From contig NZ_CP113116.1 in assembly GCF_026625985.1 (NCBI RefSeq), positions 3,162,001-3,226,000 of the forward strand: a stretch of DNA of 64,000 nucleotides, in the 5' to 3' direction. Position 1 is the stretch's first letter, and the number at the start of each line of letters is the position of its first letter. Shown here piece by piece: positions 33,311-41,877 of the stretch. A model generated the notes under the pieces. It made no database searches. It saw only the letters and a program-made list of their open reading frames with translations, and had not been told where the DNA came from. Origin of the DNA: Mycobacterium sp. Aquia_213. Lineage in GTDB: Bacteria; Actinomycetota; Actinomycetes; Mycobacteriales; Mycobacteriaceae. The translations under genes were made by a program, and so were the position numbers.

Positions 33311-36287
33311 CGTTGCCCTTGTAGGTGGCGCTCAGTTCGGCCCGCACCGCCGGCGTCAGCTTGCGGTACTGCCCGCTGGTGGAGTCGAAATACCAGGCGT
33401 GGCGCCCGGATTTGGGAATCCCGGCCGCGCGCAGCGCGCTGACCGTCGGACGGTAGGTCGCGCTCAGCGCCATCTCCGTCACCACGTGCACGATGTCGGG
33501 CCCGAGCCCGACGGGCAGGTCGGCGAACGCTTCGGTCAAATCGGCCGCCGTGATGCTGGCTCCCGGCAACAGCGTCACCGCCGACACCGCCACCTCCAGG
33601 TTGCCGAACGGCACGTTGTAGGTCGCCGCGAGGTCCACGCCGTTGATCAAACCAAGCGCATCGGTGACCGCATCGGAATAGACCAACCCGCGCCCGGTGT
33701 GCACCACCGAGCCGCGCCTGCCCAGCAACCAGTAGTCCCCGTCCTCGTCGCGGCGGAACAGGTTCTCGGTGGAGATCCAGGTGTCGGCGGGCGCGAAGAC
33801 GCCGCGTTTGACCGACGCCGTCGGATCGATCGGTCCTCGGGACGCCGCGAGCAACACGCCGACCTGATTCGCGTCGGCGACCTGCACGAAGCCCCGTTCG
33901 TCTTCCAGGATCAGGTCGTGTTCGGTGTCGTAGGCGCCGAGCTCGACACGGCCGGCGCCGGGCAACGGCCGGCCCTTGCTGCCGATCTTGGCGCCGGACA
34001 CGTTGGCCAGCACCGCCTGTCCGTCCGTGGTGGCGAAGAACTCGACGACGTGCGCGGGGGCGAACGCGTCGACGACCCGCTGCCACAATCCGGTCGGCAT
34101 ACCCGAGCCGATGAACAGCCGCACCGGGTGGTTGCCGTGCAGCACGAAGGCGGGATCGTCGACGATGTCGCGCAGCATCGCCCAGGTATAGGACACCACG
34201 GTGACGCCGTACTGCCGCACCTCGTTGACGAACCGGTCGGTCTGCAGGCCGCGCGACAGTGCGATGCGGGTTCCGCCGACGACCGCGCCGCCCAGCGCGA
34301 CCAGCAGCGCGGACTCGTGGTGCAGCGGGGTCAGGCAGTACACGGTGTCGCGGCGGTCCAGGGCGGCCGTCGAAGCGGTCCCGAAGGCCGACACCGCCCA
34401 TCGGTAGTTGGTGATCTGCTTGGCGACCAGCTCGCCACCGGCCGTGTTGAACGCGATGAACGCCAGGTCGCGGGCCAGCCCCGGGTTGGGCCGGTACCAG
34501 GCGGGCAGCTCGACGGCGTCCGGGTCGATCTGCTCCATGTCGATGACGTTGCCGTCATCGGGCAGGTCCAGGTTGCGCGTCTCACCGCCGCCCAGCACCA
34601 GAACCTGACCCGGCCATTGACGCGCGGCCTCCAGGTTGGTGGGGTCGGTCAGAATCTCGGTGACCCGCCCGAGCCGGACCGATGCGGTCAGGTCGGCCTC
34701 CGGGTGCATCACCACGGCGACCGCGCCGAGCCGGGACAGCGCGGCGATCGCGACCATGGCACTGGGCCGCGTCTCCATCAGGACGCCGACCCGGTCGCCC
34801 TGCCGAACCCCGACCTGGATCAGGCCGCGGACGACGTTGTTGATACGCCGGTCGACCGCCTCATAGGTGTGCACCCGGCCGTCGAACAGCAGGAACTCGC
34901 CGCGGGGCGCGTTGCCAGCCTGTTCGCTGATGATGCGGCCCAACGAGATTCGGGTGTGATCGTTGATCTGCCCGAGCCGGGCCAGCCGGGGCAGCGTGCG
35001 CGCGGTCTCCACGGCCAGGGTCCGCACGGATTTGTTGGCCGCGACCACCGCATCGGCCGCACCGCGCATCAGCCCCAGCGCCGCCTCCGACGCTTCGCCG
35101 ATGCCGTGTGTGAGCCGCGAACTCAACGCGACGCCGCTGTCGGTGTGCTCCTCGGGCTGATCGGCCATCAGGTCGATACCCGACGGCTTGTCACCACCGG
35201 CGGAGAGCCATTCGATCCACGCGGCGACGACGGGCCAACCGTGTTCTGCCGCTTTGGATCCGACGACCAGGCCGAAATGGCCAGTGCGGATGCGGGCCTC
35301 GTAGACCTCGGCGTTGGGCGCCGCCCGCCGGATGCCGCGCACCGACGCGGGCTGGCCGATGTCGTCGACCTCGCCGACGAACGCCAGCACCGGGCAGGTG
35401 ATGTCGGTCAGCGTGACCATCTGCCCGTTGACGGCGAAACCGCCGGTCATCATCCGATTGTGGGCGATGAACTGCTTGAGCAGCTCGGAGATCGCCGGGC
35501 CGGACCAGGCGATCCACCCCTCGCGCTCGAGGAACCTGCGCTGCTGTTCGCGGGGCAGCAGCGCCTCGCGGTCGTGCAGCTGACGCACGAAGTCGACCCG
35601 TGCCTTGGCGGTCTTGAGCGGGTCGAGCATCTGGAAGCCGGCCCGCGCCATCCAGCCCGGGATGGCCAGCCGGCTGAAGACGTGGTCGGCCATGAAGTTG
35701 GCGACCGGCGGGGCAAAGTTTGCCGGGATGCCCATCGGCAAGGCGGCCAAGGTGTCCACCGGTGAACCGAAGGTGACGATGCTGGCCAGCGCTTTCGAAC
35801 GCCGGTAGGCGGCGACCTGATAACACCACATTCCGCCCTGCGAATACCCGACCAGGTGCACGTCGGCGCCGGTGGCATCGCGGACCGTGTCGATGGCTTG
35901 GCTGAGCGCGACGATGTGGTCGGCCAGGTTGCGGCGCATGCCGCCCTCGACCTTGTCGGGTGAACCGAAGTCGATGACCCAGCAGTCCAGCCCGTGCGAG
36001 TGCAGGATGCCGACCGCGCCGTCGTCGCGGGTCACGTCCCACATATCCGCCGACATCATCATCGGATGCACCATCAGCACCGGCGGGCCGACGGGACGCT
36101 GGCCGGGGCGGCTGTCGGGCGGAAAGTAGCGCCGCAGCTTGTACATCGGCACGCTTTCGACAATCTGCGACGGCGACGCAACGGTGCCGGTCTCCAGGCC
36201 CCCCAGCCGTAAGACCTCCAGGCCGTTCTGGGCCGTCGCGACCAGTCGTTCCACCGGCCGCGTGATCATCGACAAGTTCAGATCCAC
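33303..36287 (-). CDS. Bifunctional alpha/beta hydrolase - acyl-CoA synthetase-like protein (Rv1683-like)
   Basis: The 994-residue protein fuses two enzymes. Residues about 1-380 are an alpha/beta hydrolase resembling PhaC-type polyester synthase/lipase: PPVLMVHPMMM, VIDFGSPDK and nucleophile GYSQGG (about residue 148), with a late FVGEVDDIG and HFGLVVGS supplying Asp and His. Residues about 440-960 are an adenylate-forming domain of FATP/FadD6 type (NDHTRISLGRIISEQAG, DRVGVLMETRPSAM, GDYWLLGRRGSVVHTGRG). The ATP-binding loop, normally (S/T)SGTTGxPK, reads FNTAGGELVAKQITN, so adenylation activity is uncertain. M. tuberculosis Rv1683 has the same architecture and has been linked to storage lipid metabolism. 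The start is ATG at 36287. Confidence 0.92.
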   Translation of the reverse strand: MDLNLSMITRPVERLVATAQNGLEVLRLGGLETGTVASPSQIVESVPMYKLRRYFPPDSRPGQRPVGPPVLMVHPMMMSADMWDVTRDDGAVGILHSHGLDCWVIDFGSPDKVEGGMRRNLADHIVALSQAIDTVRDATGADVHLVGYSQGGMWCYQVAAYRRSKALASIVTFGSPVDTLAALPMGIPANFAPPVANFMADHVFSRLAIPGWMARAGFQMLDPLKTAKARVDFVRQLHDREALLPREQQRRFLEREGWIAWSGPAISELLKQFIAHNRMMTGGFAVNGQMVTLTDITCPVLAFVGEVDDIGQPASVRGIRRAAPNAEVYEARIRTGHFGLVVGSKAAEHGWPVVAAWIEWLSAGGDKPSGIDLMADQPEEHTDSGVALSSRLTHGIGEASEAALGLMRGAADAVVAANKSVRTLAVETARTLPRLARLGQINDHTRISLGRIISEQAGNAPRGEFLLFDGRVHTYEAVDRRINNVVRGLIQVGVRQGDRVGVLMETRPSAMVAIAALSRLGAVAVVMHPEADLTASVRLGRVTEILTDPTNLEAARQWPGQVLVLGGGETRNLDLPDDGNVIDMEQIDPDAVELPAWYRPNPGLARDLAFIAFNTAGGELVAKQITNYRWAVSAFGTASTAALDRRDTVYCLTPLHHESALLVALGGAVVGGTRIALSRGLQTDRFVNEVRQYGVTVVSYTWAMLRDIVDDPAFVLHGNHPVRLFIGSGMPTGLWQRVVDAFAPAHVVEFFATTDGQAVLANVSGAKIGSKGRPLPGAGRVELGAYDTEHDLILEDERGFVQVADANQVGVLLAASRGPIDPTASVKRGVFAPADTWISTENLFRRDEDGDYWLLGRRGSVVHTGRGLVYSDAVTDALGLINGVDLAATYNVPFGNLEVAVSAVTLLPGASITAADLTEAFADLPVGLGPDIVHVVTEMALSATYRPTVSALRAAGIPKSGRHAWYFDSTSGQYRKLTPAVRAELSATYKGNDA

Positions 36288-36530
36288 CGCTGCTCCCCAC
36301 TCTCGACAGCTGAGACATCATGGCACATCGGTACGCGCGGCGGTTCTGGTCAGGCTGTTTGCTCGCGCGGGGGTCAGCGAGAGCAGCATGGTTACGCCTG
36401 CACGCCCCCTAGACCAACGCCGGTGAAACAGGGCGGGCTGCGGCTCGGGTGACTGTTAGGCTGCCGACGGGTCGGCGTTGTGTCTGCGCGCTGTTGTGGG
36501 CCTGTTCGCGATCGTGGTGCATCAATGTAG

Positions 36531-36544
36531 TACTCCCGGGGGTA
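36531..36544. promoter_or_regulatory. Near-palindrome TACTCCCGGGGGTA upstream of the EspK-like gene
   Basis: TAC-TCCCGGGG-GTA is a 14-bp near-perfect palindrome located 33 bp before the chosen ATG of the EspK-like gene, in the 289 bp gap between two divergent genes. It resembles in outline the operators of CsoR/RicR copper regulators (TACCC-spacer-GGGTA) but the spacing and one arm differ. Recorded as a possible regulatory site only. Confidence 0.25.
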
Positions 36545-36576
36545 TCGAATGCGCTCCTACGCACGGGATTTGGGCG

Positions 36577-38856
36577 ATGCCTGAACCCTTGGTCGTTGAT
36601 CCCTGGCAGCTCGAACTCGCCGGCTCCACCTTGCAAGACCAGGTCCTACCGGTGCCGCCGCCACCCATCGCCGCGACCGGACCGGATGCGGTGTCGACAG
36701 CGATCAACGTGACCATGCCGATGATCGAATCTCCGGTGACCGAGGGGTTGCCTGCCGCCCAGGCCGCCATCACGGCGACGGGAAACAAAATCGCCGCGGC
36801 GGCTCGCATGTACGCCGAGACCGACCAGAAACTGGGCGACCAACTGGCCCAGGCTCAATTCACCGGCAACAAAGAGAAGGCCGCAACGCCGGGGCTCAAC
36901 GCCGCGCATTCGGCACCCCAGGCGCCGGCGCCGGGCGGCGGTCCGCAGCTCTCGTCGGCGCCACCCCCAACCCAGGAACAGCTACCGCACTCGACGGCGC
37001 CGGCTGCCGGCGGTCCCGGTACGCCGGACCCGAGCGTCGGCGGTGGCGGGCCGCCGGCGTCGCTGACTCCGAACGCATCAGAGGATGCCGTCAACCCCGC
37101 AGGGTGGTCAGGCCCGGCCGATCCGGAAGCGACGGCCGACCCCGGGGCTTCGGGGTGGAACGGCGATGCGGAGCCATCGGACGGCGCCGTGAAACCCGCG
37201 TCATATGACGGTGCGACGGATTCGGCGGACCCGTCGACGGATCAGGAAACGTCGGGCGACTCACCAGACCCCGCGGACCAGCAGAGCCCGGATGGTCCGG
37301 GAACGGCGGATGACCCCGGAACGACGGACGAGCCCCAAACAGCGGATGGTTCCCAACCAGGCACCCAGAACGGTCCGGGCCCGGCAACGCCGGATGGTTC
37401 GAAGGCGCCGGGCGATCCACGAAGCCCCACGGATCCGACGGCGCAAAAGGAGCGACCAGCGTCGGTTCCACCGCGAGGTACGGGAGCGGGCAGCCGAGGG
37501 CTGTTTTCGGCATCCCAACCTGGTGCGAGTGCAGGCGGGCGAGGAATCCCGCAGTCACTCGCGGGCTCGCCGAAGCCAACTGTCGCGCCCCACCGACCCG
37601 CGGCCGCGCACGCGGCGCCACCGTCGGGCCCCGGCCAGCCAGCTCGACCGATGCCGGTCGGGCCGGGCGGCGCGCACGCCCCACTGAGTCCGGCGGCGCC
37701 GGCAGCTCCGCTGAGTCCGTCGGCTCCGGCGCCCCCGCACGGTCCGATGGCGCCCGCGATGCCGCAGGCTCCGGCACCGTCCGCGGCTCCGGAAATCGGT
37801 GCGGGCGGGACAGGCCCGGCAGCCCCCGCTGCGCCGACGAGCATGCCGCTGCAGCCGGCGACGCCCGGCACCTCCCCGGTCGCTGCCGACCCGGCCGCGG
37901 ACACCGGATCCAAGCCGGCGAGTGCGTCGCTCGCCCCGCCACCGCCGCCGCGCGGCCGCGACGCCGTGCTGGCATCGATCCCGGTGTCGGCGGCACGGGC
38001 CGAACGTGATGCCGTCGCCGAGGCCGCCACCGCGGACGCGTCGCGCCGCGACGGGGTCGATCCGCTGCTGCTGGCCCGGCGCATCGCCGCCGCGTTGAAC
38101 GCGGGCGCCGGTGGTGACGACGACGAGGGGGACGATTTCGGGTTCTTCTGGGTGACCGCGGTGACGACCGAGGGCACGATCGTGGTGGCCAACAGTTATG
38201 GCATCGCGTACATCCCCGACGGGGTGCGATTGCCCGACGTCGTCTACCTGGCCAGCGCGGACGAGGAGATCCCGGCCGCTGACCGGGCGAGCTGGGCAAC
38301 CTACCCGGTGATCGCCGTGCAGGGCTGGGCATCGCACCACGAGTACGAGCTGCGGGCGGTCATCGCCACCGAGGACCAGTTGGCCGATTCCGAACCCGGG
38401 GTGGAAAAGGTCGAGCTGCAGCCGGATGACATTCCGGATAGCGGGGAGATGATCGGGCGGACCCGTCTGGAAGTGGTCGACCCGCAGGCGGCCGAGTGGC
38501 TGGCGGCGGTCCCCGATGAGAGTTTGCGCGATCGGTTACCGCCCGCGCCCGCCGAAATCAGCCCGCCGGCCGAAGAAGAGGGCATGTTGTGGTTCGAGGT
38601 AATGGAGCCGATGTTCAGCACCGACACCGGCCGGGAGGACGCACACCTGCGCGCGTTCCTCAGTTATGCATCTCAGGCCGAACAGCTTGCCCTCAAGGCG
38701 GCACACCGTCGGGTCGACGCGGAAACCCGGCGCACGGCGATCGCCGACTGGCTGTACTGGAAACACCTTGCCGCGCTCTGCGACGCCGCACTGAGCGACC
38801 CGGCTTATCGCCGGCGAACGGCCGGCCTTTATGACGAATCCGCGACGGGTTCCTGA
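36577..38856 (+). CDS. EspK-like ESX-1-associated protein with an EspC-like N-terminal domain
   Basis: The 759-residue product has three parts. Residues about 1-95 form a helical hairpin of EspC/DUF2580 type (MPEPLVVDPWQLELAGS ... AARMYAETDQKLGDQL) with a YxxxD export motif (Y-A-E-T-D). Residues about 100-460 are low-complexity, rich in Pro, Gly, Ala, Ser, Asp and Thr. Residues about 465-755 match the C-terminal domain of EspK (Rv3879c): IPVSAARAERDAV, FFWVTAVTTEGTIVVANSYG, AYIPDGVRLPDVVYLAS, VELQPDDIPDSGEM and a terminal IADWLYWKHL. EspK binds EspB and acts in ESX-1 export. The N-terminus of classical EspK is different, so this looks like a domain chimera. The start is ATG at 36577 (MPEPLVV); earlier in-frame codons lack coding character. 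It is followed by the EspB-like gene. Confidence 0.85.
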   Translation: MPEPLVVDPWQLELAGSTLQDQVLPVPPPPIAATGPDAVSTAINVTMPMIESPVTEGLPAAQAAITATGNKIAAAARMYAETDQKLGDQLAQAQFTGNKEKAATPGLNAAHSAPQAPAPGGGPQLSSAPPPTQEQLPHSTAPAAGGPGTPDPSVGGGGPPASLTPNASEDAVNPAGWSGPADPEATADPGASGWNGDAEPSDGAVKPASYDGATDSADPSTDQETSGDSPDPADQQSPDGPGTADDPGTTDEPQTADGSQPGTQNGPGPATPDGSKAPGDPRSPTDPTAQKERPASVPPRGTGAGSRGLFSASQPGASAGGRGIPQSLAGSPKPTVAPHRPAAAHAAPPSGPGQPARPMPVGPGGAHAPLSPAAPAAPLSPSAPAPPHGPMAPAMPQAPAPSAAPEIGAGGTGPAAPAAPTSMPLQPATPGTSPVAADPAADTGSKPASASLAPPPPPRGRDAVLASIPVSAARAERDAVAEAATADASRRDGVDPLLLARRIAAALNAGAGGDDDEGDDFGFFWVTAVTTEGTIVVANSYGIAYIPDGVRLPDVVYLASADEEIPAADRASWATYPVIAVQGWASHHEYELRAVIATEDQLADSEPGVEKVELQPDDIPDSGEMIGRTRLEVVDPQAAEWLAAVPDESLRDRLPPAPAEISPPAEEEGMLWFEVMEPMFSTDTGREDAHLRAFLSYASQAEQLALKAAHRRVDAETRRTAIADWLYWKHLAALCDAALSDPAYRRRTAGLYDESATGS

Positions 38857-39117
38857 TTAACTTCGTCTACACCGGTTGTTCATCCAATTAACAAGTGTGA
38901 CTCCGGGTTTGACCGGCTCACCGAAAGTGCGGTGATCACGCGCCGAAAAGCCGAATGTCGTTTAGGCTCCCAGACGTCGGGTTTGTCTCGGGCAGACAAG
39001 CTGTGCCAACTCTCCCCACGCAATACCAGTGACGCAATCTCCGAACCATTAGCGACGATGGTTGCCGCCCTCCGTCGTGGGGCCTTTGTGGCAGCCGGAC
39101 AGGCAAGGCCGCAGACG

Positions 39118-40914
39118 ATGAATAACTTGAATGTGGAGCCACGGGAGCTCCTCATGCGAGCTCAAGAGCTGGGCGGTGCGATGCCGCGGTGGCCAATCCT
39201 GCAGCCGACAGCGCCGGGCCAGCTGGCAATGACCAGGAACGCGGTCACGGTTCTTCAACGGTCCGCCGACAACATGCGGGTGGCGCTGAAGGCCGGCGAA
39301 GAACGATGGGTGCGCCTGGCGCAATTGCTGGTCCAAGCGGCCAAGGCCTACAAAGACGTCGACCAGAGTGCGGCGAGCAGCCTGACATTCGGCGCGTCCT
39401 CGTCACCACTCGGCCGGAAACCCACGACGTACCAGCTGGTGCCCGACTCCAGCCCCGCCTATGTACCGCCTTCGCTACCGTCTGCGGGAGTCTACGAAGC
39501 AACCAGAGCATCAATTACGGCGCTGGACACCAAGTTTCTCAGCGTGCGGGAAGCGGCTAAACAAATTCACGCGGGTGACCCGAACGCCAGATCGTTGCTT
39601 GATTTTGCGGACGCGTGGACGGGATACGAGGGAGCGTTGCACGACGCCGCCCTCCGGTTCCGGCCCTTCGACTCCTGGCGCGGCAAGGCAGTGACTCAGG
39701 TCGAGGCCCAGTTCCAGCGGCACCGGGATTGGCTGACCCAGATGGCGAGCAGTTCGAGAACGCTTGGTCAACAGGCCCGCGACCTTGCCTTCGCGCATTA
39801 CGCAGCCGCCAGCCAGCACCCTCGATCCGCGCAAGTGGACCCGCTCTACGCGAAGTTGACCGCCAAAAGAATCAGCAGCAGGGACTACGCGGCCTACCTG
39901 AAGATGCAGAAACTGTCGGAAGACGTGCGAACCGAATACCGGAAGAAGGCAGGTTTGCCGCTGTCGCCGCTGAACCTGTTGATGCCTCCCGAACGGGCCG
40001 ACTCGGACCTGCTGACGACACCCGAAGAAAAGGCGCAGGAACTGGGGCGAAAATCCCAGGAAGAAAGACTCAAATCACAGCAAGAGGCGTACAAGCCGAT
40101 GCAAGAGCTGCTGAAGCAGCAGCAAGAGCAAGCCCGCATCGCACAAGAAGAGATGCGAAAGGCACGGCAAGAGGCGCTCGAAGACGGGCGCAAGGCGCGA
40201 GAGGAAGCGCGGATCGCGCAACAAGAGGCGCAGGACGAAGCCGATGAACGGGCGCAGGAGGCGCAGAAGGCGATGAAGGAGAATCTCGCCAAGTCGCTGA
40301 ACGCCCAACAAGCCCTTGCCAAGTCGATGGGCAAGTCCGGCATGCCGAAGCTGCCATCCCCGTCGAAGCTGATGGGCGCGGCGGGCCAGCTCGCGAATAT
40401 GGCAAAAGGCATGGGCCCCAAGCCGACTCCGGCAGCCCATGTACCGGGTGCACCGTTGATACCGCCCCTTCCCCTCGGTGGGCACCCACCGCACGTTGCC
40501 CCGGCCGCCTCGGCAGGAGCCGGAGTGTCGTTGGGCGGCAGCGGGATCGGCGCGCCACCACGGTTGCAACCCCCGTTGCAACCGCCAACCCCCGCCCAGC
40601 CGACGCCAACCCCGTTGCAGACGCCAAGGGCGCAGATCCCGATGGATCCCGAGTCAGTGGCGCGGTCGGCGGCCGGCCCGGGGCCGCACGGTGCGGGCGG
40701 CGCGGGCGCGGCGCCATCCGGTGGCGGAATGGGAGGCGGGGCTGCGATGGGCGGGCCCGGAGCCGGTCAGGGCAAAGGCGGTGGCACCGCCAAGCGCGTG
40801 CAGCCGGACGACCCGGCCGTCTACACCGAGGAGCGGCCGTGGACCGAGGGGGTCATCGGTCGTCGCCCGCGCAAGGTCGATCCCGCTCCCCCTCCGGCCG
40901 ACGGCGCGAAGTAA
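39118..40914 (+). CDS. EspB homologue with inserted coiled coil
   Basis: EspB is an ESX-1 substrate with a PE/PPE-like helical bundle that oligomerises into rings. The 598-residue product aligns with it at both ends. It starts VEPRELLMRAQELGG and has SADNMRVALKAG, the export motif YKDVD (Y78-D82; EspB has YxxxD at almost the same place), the W-x-G turn in FDSWRGKAV (W187-G189) and the C-terminal DPAVYTEERPWTEGVIG, corresponding to EspB's LYTEDRAWTEAVIG. Between about residues 303 and 405 is a highly charged coiled coil rich in KSQEE, QQQEQ and EARIAQ repeats that I do not recall from EspB; a Pro/Gly-rich linker follows. The start is ATG at 39118. It ends four bases from the convergent EspD/H-like gene. 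Confidence 0.88.
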   Translation: MNNLNVEPRELLMRAQELGGAMPRWPILQPTAPGQLAMTRNAVTVLQRSADNMRVALKAGEERWVRLAQLLVQAAKAYKDVDQSAASSLTFGASSSPLGRKPTTYQLVPDSSPAYVPPSLPSAGVYEATRASITALDTKFLSVREAAKQIHAGDPNARSLLDFADAWTGYEGALHDAALRFRPFDSWRGKAVTQVEAQFQRHRDWLTQMASSSRTLGQQARDLAFAHYAAASQHPRSAQVDPLYAKLTAKRISSRDYAAYLKMQKLSEDVRTEYRKKAGLPLSPLNLLMPPERADSDLLTTPEEKAQELGRKSQEERLKSQQEAYKPMQELLKQQQEQARIAQEEMRKARQEALEDGRKAREEARIAQQEAQDEADERAQEAQKAMKENLAKSLNAQQALAKSMGKSGMPKLPSPSKLMGAAGQLANMAKGMGPKPTPAAHVPGAPLIPPLPLGGHPPHVAPAASAGAGVSLGGSGIGAPPRLQPPLQPPTPAQPTPTPLQTPRAQIPMDPESVARSAAGPGPHGAGGAGAAPSGGGMGGGAAMGGPGAGQGKGGGTAKRVQPDDPAVYTEERPWTEGVIGRRPRKVDPAPPPADGAK

Positions 40915-40918
40915 CGGA

Positions 40919-41461
40919 TCAGTCGGTGTTGGCGTAGCGGCTGGCGAACACCTCGGCCTGTGCCGCCTCGGCCTGTTGCGGCGTCGGCAGGTCCGTGGAG
41001 TTGGCGATGAGTTCTTGGGCGGCACCGCCGTCGTCAATCTCAACTCCCCGCACGAAATCGGCGACGAATGCCTGCTGTTTGGCCAGCCCCTTTTGCCGGG
41101 CCAGGTCGGCAATCACAAGTATCTCGTCAGCGAGCGCTGCTTCCGACATGCTGGTCACCGTCGGGCGCAGATCGATCTGCAGGACACTGCCATCTGGAAG
41201 CGCCGTGACCGCAACGGTTCCGGCCAGGTTGGTCACCTTGGCCTGATACTCGGACCCGTCGTCTTCTTGCGCGTCATCGGCGGCAACGTCGGTCGTCGAA
41301 CGAAGGGCTTCGACATCGGTTGTGGTGTCTGGGGATTGATCCGACGCCCGCGCTCCCAGCGCATCGACCAATGTCTGCGAACCGCCGTCGTCGCCGGACT
41401 TATTGGTGTCGAAGAAGAGCAGGGCGGACACATCGTCCTGGCCATCGTCGTGTTGTGGCAT
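40919..41461 (-). CDS. EspD/EspH-family ESX-1-associated protein
   Basis: The 180-residue product has an acidic, disordered N-terminal half and a conserved C-terminal half matching EspH (Rv3867) and EspD (Rv3614c): VTALPDGSVLQIDL, TSMSEAALADEILVIADLAR, QKGLAKQQAF and LPTPQQAEAAQAEVFASRY. EspD stabilises EspA and EspC; EspH is a chaperone-like factor for EspE/EspF in M. marinum. The ATG at 41461 (MPQHDDGQ), preceded by AAAGAGA, is preferred to an upstream start at 41479. It is the last gene of the EspA-EspC-EspD-like operon and lies tail to tail with the EspB-like gene, with four bases between stop codons. Whether it is closer to EspD or EspH cannot be settled by eye. Confidence 0.86.
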   Translation of the reverse strand: MPQHDDGQDDVSALLFFDTNKSGDDGGSQTLVDALGARASDQSPDTTTDVEALRSTTDVAADDAQEDDGSEYQAKVTNLAGTVAVTALPDGSVLQIDLRPTVTSMSEAALADEILVIADLARQKGLAKQQAFVADFVRGVEIDDGGAAQELIANSTDLPTPQQAEAAQAEVFASRYANTD

Positions 41462-41502
41462 CGCATTCTCTTTCTGCAATTCGTTGCGGCAACCCGACGC
41501 GA

Positions 41503-41829
41503 TCAGTTGCCGGGTTTCAGCTGTTTGTCGAGGGCATCGTGGTGCGCCTGATCAGTCGCCCGATACGCCTTGCCGGCGTTCTCGAGCGCTTCATCGCATG
41601 CTTTCAGGCACTTGATCAATTGCTCATTAACCTGATTGCGGTTCGCTTGTATTGCCGCAATCATGTCGGTGGATCCCCCGCGGGATGTCAACCCGTGGGT
41701 CCGTAAGAGCTTGTCGTGGAAGTCCTCATTGTTGGACTTGGCGAAGCCGGATTTCAGGTATGCGCCGGCCTCCTTGAGGTAGCCCCTTAATGCGGCCAGG
41801 TACGTTGCGTCGGCGATTAAATCCGGCAT
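41503..41829 (-). CDS. EspC/EspF-like small type VII secretion substrate
   Basis: The 108-residue product is helical and hydrophilic, with a C-terminal YxxxD secretion motif (Y89-R-A-T-D93 in AGKAYRATDQAHHD), the arrangement found in EspC, EspF and related T7SS substrates. A WxG turn is not obvious; the RTHGLTSRGGSTD region (about residues 43-55) is the likely turn between helices. The start is ATG at 41829 with GGGAG about eight bases upstream. It lies 48 bp after the EspA-like gene and 41 bp before the EspD-like gene, the same order as espA-espC-espD. Sequence similarity to EspC is weaker than for its neighbours, so the name rests on motif plus position. Confidence 0.75.
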   Translation of the reverse strand: MPDLIADATYLAALRGYLKEAGAYLKSGFAKSNNEDFHDKLLRTHGLTSRGGSTDMIAAIQANRNQVNEQLIKCLKACDEALENAGKAYRATDQAHHDALDKQLKPGN

Positions 41830-41877
41830 GGGGTGGTCTCCCTAGGGTGTACGTCTATTGCGATGGGTCTTGGCCGG

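Noticed and set aside
33285..35765. 826-codon plus-strand open frame
   Set aside because: Entirely antisense to the hydrolase-adenylation fusion gene. The product is His/Arg/Gln-rich with no domain, the usual mirror of a high-GC gene.
37100..37960. Low-complexity Pro/Gly-rich stretch of the EspK-like gene as a PE_PGRS-type repeat
   Set aside because: It lacks GGA/GGN repeats and the PE domain; it is the disordered linker typical of EspK.
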